Below are positions 8,493 to 15,948 of a DNA stretch of 64,000 bases, piece after piece. How positions within the stretch are numbered: the stretch's first letter is position 1; each line of letters starts with the position of its first letter. Made by a program: the position numbers and the translations under genes. This stretch comes from Rhodobacterales bacterium (GTDB taxonomy: Bacteria > Pseudomonadota > Alphaproteobacteria > Rhodobacterales > Rhodobacteraceae). The notes below the pieces were generated by a model. That model made no database searches. It worked only from the letters and a program-made list of their open reading frames with translations, and was not told the DNA's origin. The DNA lies in assembly GCA_002747035.1 (NCBI GenBank), contig PDRZ01000016.1, positions 62,001 through 126,000 of the forward strand, in the 5' to 3' direction.

Positions 8493-9004
8493 TGGGGGGT
8501 ATTCACCAAGTTATCGCGCGCATGGCCGGGCAGATCGCCGAGCTGCAGCGCAAGCAGGCCAACATGGTACGGTCGGGCCGGGTCCTGGACGTAGATCCCG
8601 CGCGCCAGCGGGTGAAGGTCGATATTGGCGACGCGGATAACGAATGCGCCACCGCCTGGATCAGGTGGACCGAACGCGCCGGGGCGCGCATGACCTGGAA
8701 CCCGCCTAGCCCGGGCGAGCTGATGACCGTGATTTCACCAGGGGGCGAAATTGACGAAAAGTCGCTGGCGATTCATGGCGGGTTTACCGACGACAACGCC
8801 GCGCCGTCCGGCGATGGTGACGCGACGGTTTACAGCTTCGGCGGCGTCACGGCGACGGTCGCCGGTGGTGGCATTTCCCTGAATATTGCGGGTGAGATTT
8901 CGATCACAGGCGGCACGATCAAGCACAATGGCAAAGACATTGGCGACACGCACAAACATGGCGGTGTGTCGGTTGGTGTTGCTGAAACTGAAGAGCCTGT
9001 TTGA
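8492..9004 (+). CDS. Baseplate assembly protein V (spike)
   Basis: The 170-residue protein has an N-terminal OB-fold-like segment (SGRVLDVDPARQRVKVDIG) and a C-terminal Gly/Thr/Ile-rich stretch with GGTIKHNGKDIGDTHKH, typical of P2 gpV/Mu gp45-type spikes. The terminal DTHKHGG pattern is characteristic of iron-binding spike tips. It is the membrane-piercing tip of the contractile tail. ATG 8492 overlaps the previous stop and gives the better N-terminus; an in-frame ATG at 8453 lies inside gene 37. Confidence 0.85.
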   Translation: MGGIHQVIARMAGQIAELQRKQANMVRSGRVLDVDPARQRVKVDIGDADNECATAWIRWTERAGARMTWNPPSPGELMTVISPGGEIDEKSLAIHGGFTDDNAAPSGDGDATVYSFGGVTATVAGGGISLNIAGEISITGGTIKHNGKDIGDTHKHGGVSVGVAETEEPV

Positions 9005-9015
9005 GGAGACACGAC

Positions 9016-9204
9016 ATGGCAGACACCCAAGACCAAATCCAATACCGCGTGAAAGTGGCGACGTGGATCGGCCCGCACCTGAAGCAAAAAGACGACATCG
9101 TCAAAATGACCGAAGACGCGGCGAAATACTATGTCCCGCATGTTTTGGAAAAGGTCGATGACAAGAAGCCGGCACCCGCCAAGGCCGAAAAGGCCAAGGG
9201 CTGA
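9016..9204 (+). CDS. Small phage protein between V and W, unknown function
   Basis: The 62-residue protein starts at ATG 9016 with a strong GAGGAGA ribosome site. It is charged, with an Ala/Lys/Pro-rich tail (KKPAPAKAEKAKG) and no membrane segment. It lies between baseplate genes V and W, so a small baseplate or chaperone role is possible. I do not recognise a family. Confidence 0.6.
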   Translation: MADTQDQIQYRVKVATWIGPHLKQKDDIVKMTEDAAKYYVPHVLEKVDDKKPAPAKAEKAKG

Positions 9205-9207
9205 ACC

Positions 9208-9543
9208 ATGGCCGGGATGTGTCGGCATACCGGGCGTACTTTGAGTGGTTGGGATCATATTGCCCAGTCACTTGAAGTGCTGTTCACGACGCGGATTGGA
9301 ACCCGAGTGGAACGGCGGGCCTTTGGCTCGGCCGGTCCTGATCTTCAGGACAAGCCCGGAAATGCCGAATCTATTCTGGATCACTTCGTCGCCCTGGCTG
9401 AAGCAATCGACGCTCACGAGCCGCGTGTTGAGCTGAATGGGTTTCGCCTGTCTGAAATTGACGCAAACGGTGACGCGATAATCGTGGTCGATGTGACTGA
9501 AATTGCCACCGGCCAGCCGCAATGGATCGAGGTGCCCGCATGA
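9208..9543 (+). CDS. Baseplate wedge protein W (gp25-like)
   Basis: The 111-residue protein belongs to the GPW/gp25 family. It shows LEVLFTTRIGTRVERRAFGS near residue 25, where the family has the conserved PGxR or TRxxRR region, and a beta-hairpin C-terminus. It forms the inner baseplate wedge that triggers sheath contraction. Its stop overlaps the start of J (ATGA). Confidence 0.88.
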   Translation: MAGMCRHTGRTLSGWDHIAQSLEVLFTTRIGTRVERRAFGSAGPDLQDKPGNAESILDHFVALAEAIDAHEPRVELNGFRLSEIDANGDAIIVVDVTEIATGQPQWIEVPA

Positions 9544-10577
9544 GCCGTTTCACCCCCATCAACATGGCAGCCCTGCCGCCGCTCGATGTTGTCAGCAAAC
9601 TGGATGTTGAAAACGAGCTGGCCAACCTGAAAGCCGACCTGCTGGATCGGGCCGATGCGGTCGGTCTGGATTTGTCCGATGTGATCAACCTGGAAACCGA
9701 TCCGCTCGTGATCCTTCTGGAAAGTGTTTCCGAACGGATCACACAGATTTTCGGCCAAGCCAATGACCAGATCCGCGCCTTGTTCTTGGCATGGGCGACA
9801 GGGCCGCAGCTCGATCATATCGCAGCCACGTATTACGGGATCGCGCGTCTGGTCGTTACCCCTGCTGATGACACGGTAACCCCGCCCGTTGACGAGGTTC
9901 TGGAAGCTGACGAGAATTTCCGGGCGCGTATTGCCCTGGCACCCGAGGCGTTTTCGACGGCAGGCCCAGAAGGCGCTTATATCTTTCACACCCTGGAACT
10001 GGACGGAACCGCCGACATTTCGGATGTGGCCGCCTATTCCGAGGATGATGGTGCAACTTACACTGATGGGCCACACGCTGACGCATATACAGAAGGCTTG
10101 CGCGCCGCCCCCTTTGACAACCGCGCAACGGGTGATCCGGTTTTGTCACCCGAAGTCCTTCTGGTGGTGTTGCCGACCCCGGCCTATGGCGATGCTGACG
10201 CGGCATTGTTGAGCCGCACCTATGCCGCATCAAGCCGCAAAGACGTGCGTCCGATCGGAGACAACGTGCGCATTGAATCGGCCATGGCGCATAATTTTGA
10301 AATTGAGGTCATTCTCTATTTTGACGCCGGACCGTCCCCGGCTGAGGTCATCGCGACGGCACAAGCCGCGCTGGAAACCTATCTCCAAAGCCGCCGTCGC
10401 ATTGGTGCGCGCATGCAGCGCATTGGTATTGCCGCCGCCTTGAAGGTCGAGGGGGTGCAGGAAATTGACTTGGTCAAACCCGCCGCTGACATTGAAGTCG
10501 GCTCAAAAGGATATGCGCGGCTCGTTGGCGCGCCAGTGATCACGGCTGAGGTTTTGGCCGAAGGGTGGCGCTCATGA
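9540..10577 (+). CDS. Baseplate wedge protein J (Mu gp47-like)
   Basis: The 345-residue protein has the baseplate J features LFLAWATGPQLDHIAATYYGI near residue 80, NFRARIALAPEAFSTAGPEGA near residue 125 and the C-terminal VRPIGDNV segment. It pairs with W and I to build the wedge. ATG 9540 overlaps the W stop and is preferred over an upstream in-frame start at 9522. It ends in an ATGA overlap with I. Confidence 0.9.
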   Translation: MSRFTPINMAALPPLDVVSKLDVENELANLKADLLDRADAVGLDLSDVINLETDPLVILLESVSERITQIFGQANDQIRALFLAWATGPQLDHIAATYYGIARLVVTPADDTVTPPVDEVLEADENFRARIALAPEAFSTAGPEGAYIFHTLELDGTADISDVAAYSEDDGATYTDGPHADAYTEGLRAAPFDNRATGDPVLSPEVLLVVLPTPAYGDADAALLSRTYAASSRKDVRPIGDNVRIESAMAHNFEIEVILYFDAGPSPAEVIATAQAALETYLQSRRRIGARMQRIGIAAALKVEGVQEIDLVKPAADIEVGSKGYARLVGAPVITAEVLAEGWRS

Positions 10578-11317
10578 CTGTTGAAGAGCTGGTGCGCAAT
10601 CTCTTGCCCAACAACGCCACCGATTTGGAACGCGCCGCCGCCGAAACGATTTTCAAACGTTTGGATGAATTGCCGTTGTTGATCGACGCATTGTGGACCC
10701 CGGCGGGGTGTCCCGTTGATCTTTTGCCCTACCTTGCCTGGGCACTGTCGGTAGATGTGTGGGATGATCGTTGGCCGGAACAGGTCAAGCGCGACGTGAT
10801 TGCCGCCGCGCCCCAGGTTCACCGCAAGAAGGGTACGTTGTGTGCGGTTGAAACTGCGCTCATGGCCATTGGCGTGCGTTCGAAGGTGAGCGAATGGTGG
10901 GAGACCGTTCCTGCCGATCGGCGCGGCACTTTTGAAGTTACCGCCTACGCAAACCACCAGATTTTGCCGGGAAACGTGGTGTTATCCGAAGAGGTGCAAC
11001 TTCAAATCCTGCGCGTGATCCAATCTGCCAAGCCAAAGTCTCGCGCCTTCACATTTCAGGTCGGAGCAGAGTTCGGCTCAGTTCTTATCGCGGCTAGCGC
11101 AGTTGCGGGGGCCAACATTCAACGTGGCGACGTGAATACAGATCGGAACCGCACGTTTCAGACAGACTTGTGTGTGGGCGGTGCTTTTGCATTCGCCAAG
11201 TTTCACCGTGACCAGGTCAGTGCTGATCGAAACAGTGCGGCGCAATCCAATTTGCGGGCGGGGTCGGGCTTTGCCCTGACCCAACTGTCCCGCCTGACCT
11301 TTGAAGCAACGATCTAA
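10574..11317 (+). CDS. Tail protein I (baseplate wedge, P2 gpI-like)
   Basis: The 247-residue protein carries the tail-protein-I core: LPLLIDALWTPAGCPVDLLPYLAWALSVDVWD in two parts near residues 35-60, then RKKGTLCAVE near residue 95. The C-terminal part (about residues 165-245) is an imperfect Ala/Asn/Arg-rich repeat with RNxxFQTxLCVGGAFAFAK and RNSAAQSNLRAGSGFALTQ units, which is longer than in P2 gpI and may contact fibres. Confidence 0.88.
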   Translation: MTVEELVRNLLPNNATDLERAAAETIFKRLDELPLLIDALWTPAGCPVDLLPYLAWALSVDVWDDRWPEQVKRDVIAAAPQVHRKKGTLCAVETALMAIGVRSKVSEWWETVPADRRGTFEVTAYANHQILPGNVVLSEEVQLQILRVIQSAKPKSRAFTFQVGAEFGSVLIAASAVAGANIQRGDVNTDRNRTFQTDLCVGGAFAFAKFHRDQVSADRNSAAQSNLRAGSGFALTQLSRLTFEATI

Positions 11318-11329
11318 AGGAGCCTGGTT

Positions 11330-11896
11330 ATGAGCGAGAATTCCATTGTCCCCCTGAAAGCCAAAACCACGAATGCCGGGCTTGCCGCATTGTTCAATGC
11401 GGGGAGTAACGGACTTGAGGGCTGGATCAGCCATGTCGCCTTTGGCGACGGTGCCGGCGAATCCTATGCTCCTGACGGCACCGAAACCCAACTCCGGCGC
11501 GAAAGAGCGCGCACCGTTGTAAGTGGGGGTGAACGCCTTTCCCCCCACCATGTGTTGGTTCAAGGCGTTCTGGGCGATGGCTGGGAGGGCTGGGTGCGCG
11601 AAGTCGGGTTCTTCCTGAACAACGGCACCTTGCTCGCAATCTGGTCGCAGCCGGGCGTACTGCTGACCCACAAGAACGACAATGCGGCTTTCGCATTTGC
11701 CTATGGGCTGACACTGGCCGACGCCCCGGCAAATTCCGTCAACGTCCAGATCACCGGGAACCTGTTCAATGTCGTGTTCGATAAGGAATTCTCGCTGATC
11801 ATCGCGAACCAGGCGCGCTTGATGCGCCATCAACTTCACACTGACCAAGCGTTTTTCAAAGAGCATGGTTACTATCCAGGAGGTGACAATCAATGA
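11330..11896 (+). CDS. Tail fibre protein, N-terminal attachment type
   Basis: The 188-residue protein resembles the N-terminal domain of P2 gpH-like tail fibres (phage tail-collar fibre family), with LTNAGLA-type opening (KTTNAGLAALFNAG), ISHVAFGDG, and REVGFFLNNGTLLAIWS near residue 90. It would anchor the receptor-binding part to the baseplate. Unlike full-length fibres it is short, and the next gene probably supplies the distal part. It overlaps that gene by 4 bp. Confidence 0.78.
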   Translation: MSENSIVPLKAKTTNAGLAALFNAGSNGLEGWISHVAFGDGAGESYAPDGTETQLRRERARTVVSGGERLSPHHVLVQGVLGDGWEGWVREVGFFLNNGTLLAIWSQPGVLLTHKNDNAAFAFAYGLTLADAPANSVNVQITGNLFNVVFDKEFSLIIANQARLMRHQLHTDQAFFKEHGYYPGGDNQ

Positions 11897-12606
11897 CGAC
11901 TGAAACACAACAAATGTTGGCGGCACTGGGCCTGTTGCATGATGACATGGCTGCGTTCAAACAAGACAGCGTCGATGCGCTTGCAGCAACGCGCGCCGCC
12001 ATGGGAACGGGGTTCACACTGCTCTACGTGGACCAGGTCAACGGCGATGACCAAGCTGCAGGCGACGCTGCAAACCCGATTCAAACTTTTGAAGAAGCCG
12101 TTTCACGCCAAGCTTACGGAGGTCAATTGCTCGTTCGTGTCGTGGGCGATTATCTTCAGGACAAGCTTCTGTCGGTGCGCAATGGCTCAATGATCCTGCG
12201 TAGTGCGGATGTTGGCAATCGTAGCACGATCACTGTCCGATCTTCGCGCACTGAAGCGGCCAACTCGATCTATTGCGCCGGATTCGCTCCACAAGCGGGT
12301 CGCCCGGCGGGGATTTCGTTCTTGGATATTAAGTTGGCAGCGGATAACGATCCGCTGCCAGCCAACGTGACCCAGCCCGCATTTATCCACCTGAATGCAG
12401 GAACGACCGTCTATTTGCAGAACACCTATCTGGATTTTTCCAGTGCAAACGGGCAAGTTTTTGGGCTGCTTCAAGGGACGGCCGGTCTCACCATCAGCAG
12501 TGTCAATTCCCCACAATCACTGGCTGGTGATTGGCTCTATGGAGTTGCAGCTGGCACTGCATCTTCAACCTTGCCGCAGTTGTCCACCAACATCACGACA
12601 CTTTAA
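11893..12606 (+). CDS. Putative distal tail fibre/receptor-binding protein
   Basis: The 237-residue protein has a short helical N-terminus (LLHDDMAAFKQDSVDALAATR) and then a Ser/Thr/Asn/Gly-rich beta region with LYVDQVNGDDQAAGDAANPIQTFEEAV, a motif that starts many parallel beta-helix tail spikes. The position after the fibre-attachment gene suggests receptor binding. No enzymatic residues can be assigned. It is the part most likely to vary with host range. Confidence 0.55.
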   Translation: MTTETQQMLAALGLLHDDMAAFKQDSVDALAATRAAMGTGFTLLYVDQVNGDDQAAGDAANPIQTFEEAVSRQAYGGQLLVRVVGDYLQDKLLSVRNGSMILRSADVGNRSTITVRSSRTEAANSIYCAGFAPQAGRPAGISFLDIKLAADNDPLPANVTQPAFIHLNAGTTVYLQNTYLDFSSANGQVFGLLQGTAGLTISSVNSPQSLAGDWLYGVAAGTASSTLPQLSTNITTL

Positions 12607-12629
12607 CGCTTTTTTTTAGGGAGCAAACC

Positions 12630-13031
12630 ATGCTTGAACTGAGAACAAACGATGGCGGCTTCGTCTATGCTAGCGATACCGCCGCCGCTTTGAATATGGG
12701 CCTAAGCGTCGAAGCTATTCAGGCCGCTGAGGCGGAAGCTCGCAAGACTGCAGTGTCCGAAGAATGCCGTCGTCGGATTTTTGCGGTGGCGTCGCAAAAT
12801 GCACAAACCAACATGTCTCTGGCGGTGGGCGTGATCGGGGCCAAAACCGCCTCGACACGAACTGACATCGAAAAAGCTACGCTTGCGGGGGCCGAAGCCG
12901 CGCTTGGGTGGGTCATGGACATGAGAGCCGCTTTCCTAGCCCTAGCAGCGGATGCTCAGGCCGATTATCTGGCGGATGCCGCATGGCCCGCAATCCCGCC
13001 GGAAGCAGCGACTATTGCAGCCCAATTCTGA
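12630..13031 (+). CDS. Hypothetical phage protein, possible fibre assembly factor
   Basis: The 133-residue protein starts at ATG 12630 behind AGGGAG. It is Ala-rich and mostly helical, without signal peptide or membrane span. Its place directly after the fibre genes is where fibre chaperones usually lie, and this is the only support for that role. A TTTTTTTT run at 12610-12617 lies between it and the fibre gene but no stem precedes it. Confidence 0.5.
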   Translation: MLELRTNDGGFVYASDTAAALNMGLSVEAIQAAEAEARKTAVSEECRRRIFAVASQNAQTNMSLAVGVIGAKTASTRTDIEKATLAGAEAALGWVMDMRAAFLALAADAQADYLADAAWPAIPPEAATIAAQF

Positions 13032-13038
13032 GGTGAGC

Positions 13039-13395
13039 ATGCCAGACGTATCATGGTGTGAAAAAGGCGGCGCGCGCGGGTATGTTACCACGCGGGCCGT
13101 TTTTTGGAGCTTGATGTGGAAGGGGTCACCCTATGTATTGGAGATCCCGCCAGGTCGAGAATTTGAAAGCTCGGTTCCCCGCGCTCTGCGCTGGGTCTGG
13201 TCACCGGATGATCCCCAATATCTGAAAGCTGCGCTGATTCATGACACGCTTTTGGAAAGCGGGTCACGCTGGATCGAAGCGGATAGCCAGTGGTTTGCCG
13301 CCGCCCTGAGCGAGGATGCGCCACGGGTCAAGACAGCCCTTGCCTGGTCAGCCATGATTTTGCGCCGCCTGTTCCTGTGGTGTCTGCGCCGATAG
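13039..13395 (+). CDS. DUF1353 family phage protein
   Basis: The 118-residue protein shows features of the DUF1353 family: a GREFESSVPRALRW segment near residue 37 and AALIHDTLLESG near residue 62, in which the His-Asp pair is conserved. Function is unknown; members occur in tail regions of many phages. ATG 13039 with GAGGTGAG upstream is the start. The C-terminus is hydrophobic and basic (ILRRLFLWCLRR). Between this gene and the sheath gene lie two dyads. Confidence 0.6.
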   Translation: MPDVSWCEKGGARGYVTTRAVFWSLMWKGSPYVLEIPPGREFESSVPRALRWVWSPDDPQYLKAALIHDTLLESGSRWIEADSQWFAAALSEDAPRVKTALAWSAMILRRLFLWCLRR

Positions 13396-13459
13396 GTCTT
13401 GCCCGAACACCCGACCTCGCTGTATCGGTGGGGCGTATTTCCATCCAGCCAATCCGCGA

Positions 13460-13480
13460 TTTGGTAGCACTGCCACCAAA
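13460..13480. promoter_or_regulatory. Dyad operator-like site upstream of sheath gene (copy 2)
   Basis: TTTGGTAGC/GCCACCAAA with a 3-nt centre (one mismatch in the arms) repeats the site at 4045-4065; the flanks are also shared (GAT before, AAAG and CGCG after). It lies 67 bp before the sheath ATG. A second late promoter or operator is inferred. Confidence 0.45.
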
Positions 13481-13504
13481 GGCGCGCGGGCCCGCACATG
13501 CGAT

Positions 13505-13534
13505 GGAAAGCTCAGCAATTATTCTGAGCTTTCC
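13505..13534 (+). promoter_or_regulatory. Perfect 11-bp hairpin touching the sheath ribosome site
   Basis: GGAAAGCTCAG (13505-13515) and CTGAGCTTTCC (13524-13534) pair perfectly around an 8-nt loop. The right arm ends immediately before AGGAG, and the sheath ATG follows at 13547. There is no T-run, so an mRNA 5'-end stabiliser or a control of sheath translation is more likely than termination. Confidence 0.55.
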
Positions 13535-13546
13535 AGGAGCGCACAA

Positions 13547-14740
13547 ATGGTCACGTTTCACAAAGGCATCGGCACTGTTGAAAACCTGAACGGCGCGCGG
13601 CCCGTCCAGACTTCCGACATTTCGACGCTAGGCATCGTCTTCACCGCACCGGACGCAGATGCGTCGAAATTTCCCCTGAATGAACCGATTGCCCTGGTTG
13701 GCGGCGTGTCGGTTCTGGAAGGTATGGGGTCCGCAGGAACGGGGCCTGACGCTTTCGCGCAAATTCTGGCCGAGGGTATGGGGATCAGCGCCGTTGGCGT
13801 CCGTGTTGAAACCGAGGACAATATCACTGATCAAATCGGCTTGGTCGTGGGTGATGCGGGAGCGCAGACCGGCGTGCACGCACTCAAAGCCGCACAATCT
13901 GAGTTGGGGCTTAAACCGCGCATTTTGCTTGCCCCCGGCTTCACCTCGCAGCGCCTGGACAATGCGCGTAACCCGGTTGTTGCCAAGCTTCTTGGCATCG
14001 CAGAGCAGCGGCGCGCAATTGTGCTGGCCGACGGCCCCAATACCACCAAAGAGGCGGCGGTTGAATATCGTGGAGACTGGGGGAGTAGCCGGATTTATAT
14101 GACTGATCCGGGGGTGAAGGTTCGATCAGGTGGCCAGAGTGTTGTGCGCCCCGCCAGCGCCTCTGTTGCTGGCGTCATTTCGCGCACGGACAAGAAGTTC
14201 GGCCCGCATCATTCGCCGTCAAACCAAGAGTTTTTGGGAATCACCGGAATCGCCCGCCCAATTGATTTTGCGGATGGTGATCCCGACTGCGAAGCCGACT
14301 ACCTGGTCAAAAACCAGATCGCGACAATCGTGCGCGATGGTGGGTTCCGCCTCTGGGGGAACGAAACCACCTGGACCGAACCGCTCAACAAGTTTTTGCC
14401 CGTGGTCCGCACCCATGACATCATCATGGATAGCGTGGCCGAGGCTCATCGCTGGGCGCGGGACAAACCGTTTTCCGCTCAAGTCATTTTGGACATTGCA
14501 GAAACCGTCAATGGCTTTCTGCGCGCCCAAAAGGCCAAGGGTTGGACTATTGGTTATGAGGTCTGGATTGACCCGGAATTGAACACGGCCACGACCTGGG
14601 CGAACGGGGATCTGTATGTCAGCTATGACAGCGAGGCCCCGGCTCCGCTGCAGCGGATCATCTTCCAGTTCAACCGCAACACTGACTACTACGCCGAACT
14701 GGCCAAGGATGCCATGAGCGAGGTTGCGCGTCTGGCTTAA
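13547..14740 (+). CDS. Contractile tail sheath protein (P2 FI/Mu L-like)
   Basis: The 397-residue protein fits the P2 FI-type sheath family: GARPVQTSDISTLGIVFTAP at the start, ILLAPGFTSQ near residue 125, and NQEFLGITGIARPIDFADGD near residue 225, with DYYAELAKDAMSEVARLA at the end. The sheath contracts on infection and drives the tube through the envelope. The tail tube gene follows 33 bp later. The upstream hairpin and dyad suggest separate control of this highly expressed gene. Confidence 0.9.
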   Translation: MVTFHKGIGTVENLNGARPVQTSDISTLGIVFTAPDADASKFPLNEPIALVGGVSVLEGMGSAGTGPDAFAQILAEGMGISAVGVRVETEDNITDQIGLVVGDAGAQTGVHALKAAQSELGLKPRILLAPGFTSQRLDNARNPVVAKLLGIAEQRRAIVLADGPNTTKEAAVEYRGDWGSSRIYMTDPGVKVRSGGQSVVRPASASVAGVISRTDKKFGPHHSPSNQEFLGITGIARPIDFADGDPDCEADYLVKNQIATIVRDGGFRLWGNETTWTEPLNKFLPVVRTHDIIMDSVAEAHRWARDKPFSAQVILDIAETVNGFLRAQKAKGWTIGYEVWIDPELNTATTWANGDLYVSYDSEAPAPLQRIIFQFNRNTDYYAELAKDAMSEVARLA

Positions 14741-14773
14741 CGCCCGGCCCGCACCCGTGAACAGGAGAAACAC

Positions 14774-15277
14774 ATGACGCATATTCAGCGAAAATTTAAC
14801 GCCTTTGTTGAAGGCTATTCGACCCATCTTGAGGTGGAAGGTGTCACCGTCCCGAATGTCCAGGACCACGTGGAAGAACTCAAGTCCGGTGGCCTTGGCG
14901 GTGCGGTGGACGTGCCTCTTGGCATCCAGAAAATGGAAGCCGGGATCAAGATCAATTCGCGCCAAAAAAATATCATGAAACACGTTGGCCTGGCACCGGG
15001 TGTTCACCGCAAGATCACGTTCCGCTCGGTCAATGTGTCTGAAATCGACGGTGGTCAGGAAGACGAGGTGATCAGCATCACCGGACGTCTCAATGCCAAC
15101 AACGGCGGCTGGGAAGCACAGAACGTTCCGAAGGACGACTACAAGATCGGCACCATCTTTTTCTACAAGCACACGATCAGCGGCGAAGTGGTTCACCACA
15201 TCGACCTGAAGAACCACATTTGCATTGTCGATGGTGTTGACCACTGGGCGGATCACCGTTCCGGCCTGGGCTTCTGA
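14774..15277 (+). CDS. Major tail tube protein (P2 FII/Mu M-like)
   Basis: The 167-residue protein matches P2 FII in length and in position directly after the sheath. Its first residues, MTHIQRKFNAFVEGYSTHLE, and the beta-rich body (GGLGGAVDVPLGIQKMEAGI) fit the family. It forms the inner tube. An AACAGGAGAAA ribosome site precedes it. The tRNA gene begins 12 bp after its stop. Confidence 0.88.
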   Translation: MTHIQRKFNAFVEGYSTHLEVEGVTVPNVQDHVEELKSGGLGGAVDVPLGIQKMEAGIKINSRQKNIMKHVGLAPGVHRKITFRSVNVSEIDGGQEDEVISITGRLNANNGGWEAQNVPKDDYKIGTIFFYKHTISGEVVHHIDLKNHICIVDGVDHWADHRSGLGF

Positions 15278-15289
15278 TCCTTGAATTCC

Positions 15290-15364
15290 AGCGGGGTAGA
15301 GCAGCGGTAGCTCGTCAGCCTCATAAGCTGAAGGTCGTGGGTTCAAATCCCACCTCCGCAACCA
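15290..15364 (+). tRNA. tRNA-Met(CAU), initiator type, phage encoded
   Basis: All arms fold: acceptor with G2-G7 paired to C66-C71, D stem GAGC/GCTC (15299-15313), anticodon stem TCAGC/GCTGA with loop CTCATAA, T stem GTGGG/CCCAC with loop TTCAAAT, and an encoded ACCA end. The anticodon is CAU. Positions 1 and 72 are an A:A mismatch, and the D stem has A11:T24; both are bacterial initiator-tRNA hallmarks. The three consecutive G:C pairs of the initiator anticodon stem are missing (only G30:C40 remains). Sequence in the D stem and variable region (AAGGTCG) is also initiator-like. It lies inside the tail operon and is followed by a terminator. Confidence 0.9.
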
Positions 15365-15370
15365 ATTTCC

Positions 15371-15393
15371 AGCGCCCGATTGGGGCGTTTTTC
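15371..15393 (+). terminator. Rho-independent terminator after the phage tRNA
   Basis: AGCGCCC (15371-15377) pairs with GGGCGTT (15383-15389) around GATTG, and the stem runs into TTTTTC. It lies 6 bp after the tRNA CCA end and 17 bp before the chaperone ATG, so it could end transcripts coming from the sheath-tube unit or partly attenuate the genes downstream. Confidence 0.75.
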
Positions 15394-15409
15394 GCGCAAG
15401 GGAAACACC

Positions 15410-15868
15410 ATGAGCAAATCCAAATCTCCCCCAAAAATCGAATTCGCACCCAATGATCGTCCCCGGTTCAAGGACGTTCCGTTAAATTATCCGCTTCTGA
15501 TCGACGGTGTGCAGCTCGACAAGGTCCAGGTGCATCGCCTGAAAGGTGTTGAGGTCAAGAACCTGCAAGACGCGATGGACGAAAACGGCTTCCTCTTTGA
15601 AAACCTGATCCAGCCATTCACAAACCAGCCGCAAGAGGTTCTGGACGCTTTGGATGCCGACGACCTGGCTGAAGTGACGGAGACCGTTCTTGATTTTTTG
15701 CCGGTGAAGATGCGGGAAGAGCTGGAACGCGCCCGCATCGAAATGGAAGCCATGATGCGCGAAAAAATGATGGCGGAGTCCGGCGGGAACCTCGACCAAT
15801 CCGCCCCTGGAGACCCCTCATTGCCGACATCGCCTTCGCCTTCAAATGGGGACGTGACGAGCTTCTGA
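15410..15868 (+). CDS. Tail assembly chaperone, gpE-like zero-frame product
   Basis: The 152-residue protein has the tail-assembly-chaperone pattern VPLNYPLLIDGVQLDKVQVHRLKG in its N-terminal 60 residues, followed by a helical acidic C-terminus. It holds the tape measure protein during tail assembly. A T TTT TTG heptamer at 15694-15700 allows a -1 shift to a 179-residue product ending at 15948. The start ATG has AAGGGAAAC upstream and lies directly after the tRNA terminator. Confidence 0.8.
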   Translation: MSKSKSPPKIEFAPNDRPRFKDVPLNYPLLIDGVQLDKVQVHRLKGVEVKNLQDAMDENGFLFENLIQPFTNQPQEVLDALDADDLAEVTETVLDFLPVKMREELERARIEMEAMMREKMMAESGGNLDQSAPGDPSLPTSPSPSNGDVTSF

Positions 15869-15948
15869 ACGAATATTGGGATGAGCTGTTAGCCTGGCAC
15901 GAAGAGGTTCAGCGCATCCACCGCCGACAAGGGCCGCCAAATGGCTGA
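15694..15948 (+). other. -1 frame extension gpE' of the tail chaperone, with slippery site
   Basis: The -1 frame has a TGA at 15691-15693 and is then open to TGA 15946-15948, so it opens exactly at the heptamer T TTT TTG (zero-frame codons TTT TTG). Near its end it encodes LIADIAFAFKWGRDELL and NEYWDELLAWHEE, the conserved gpE'-type sequence (short helix with a W near each end). It overlaps the tape measure start by 8 nt. P2 E/E' and lambda G/GT use the same arrangement. Confidence 0.78.

Noticed and set aside
15761-15769. GAAAAAATG considered as the chaperone slippery site
   Set aside because: It does not fit X XXY YYZ in the zero frame; T TTT TTG at 15694 does, and the -1 frame opens exactly there.
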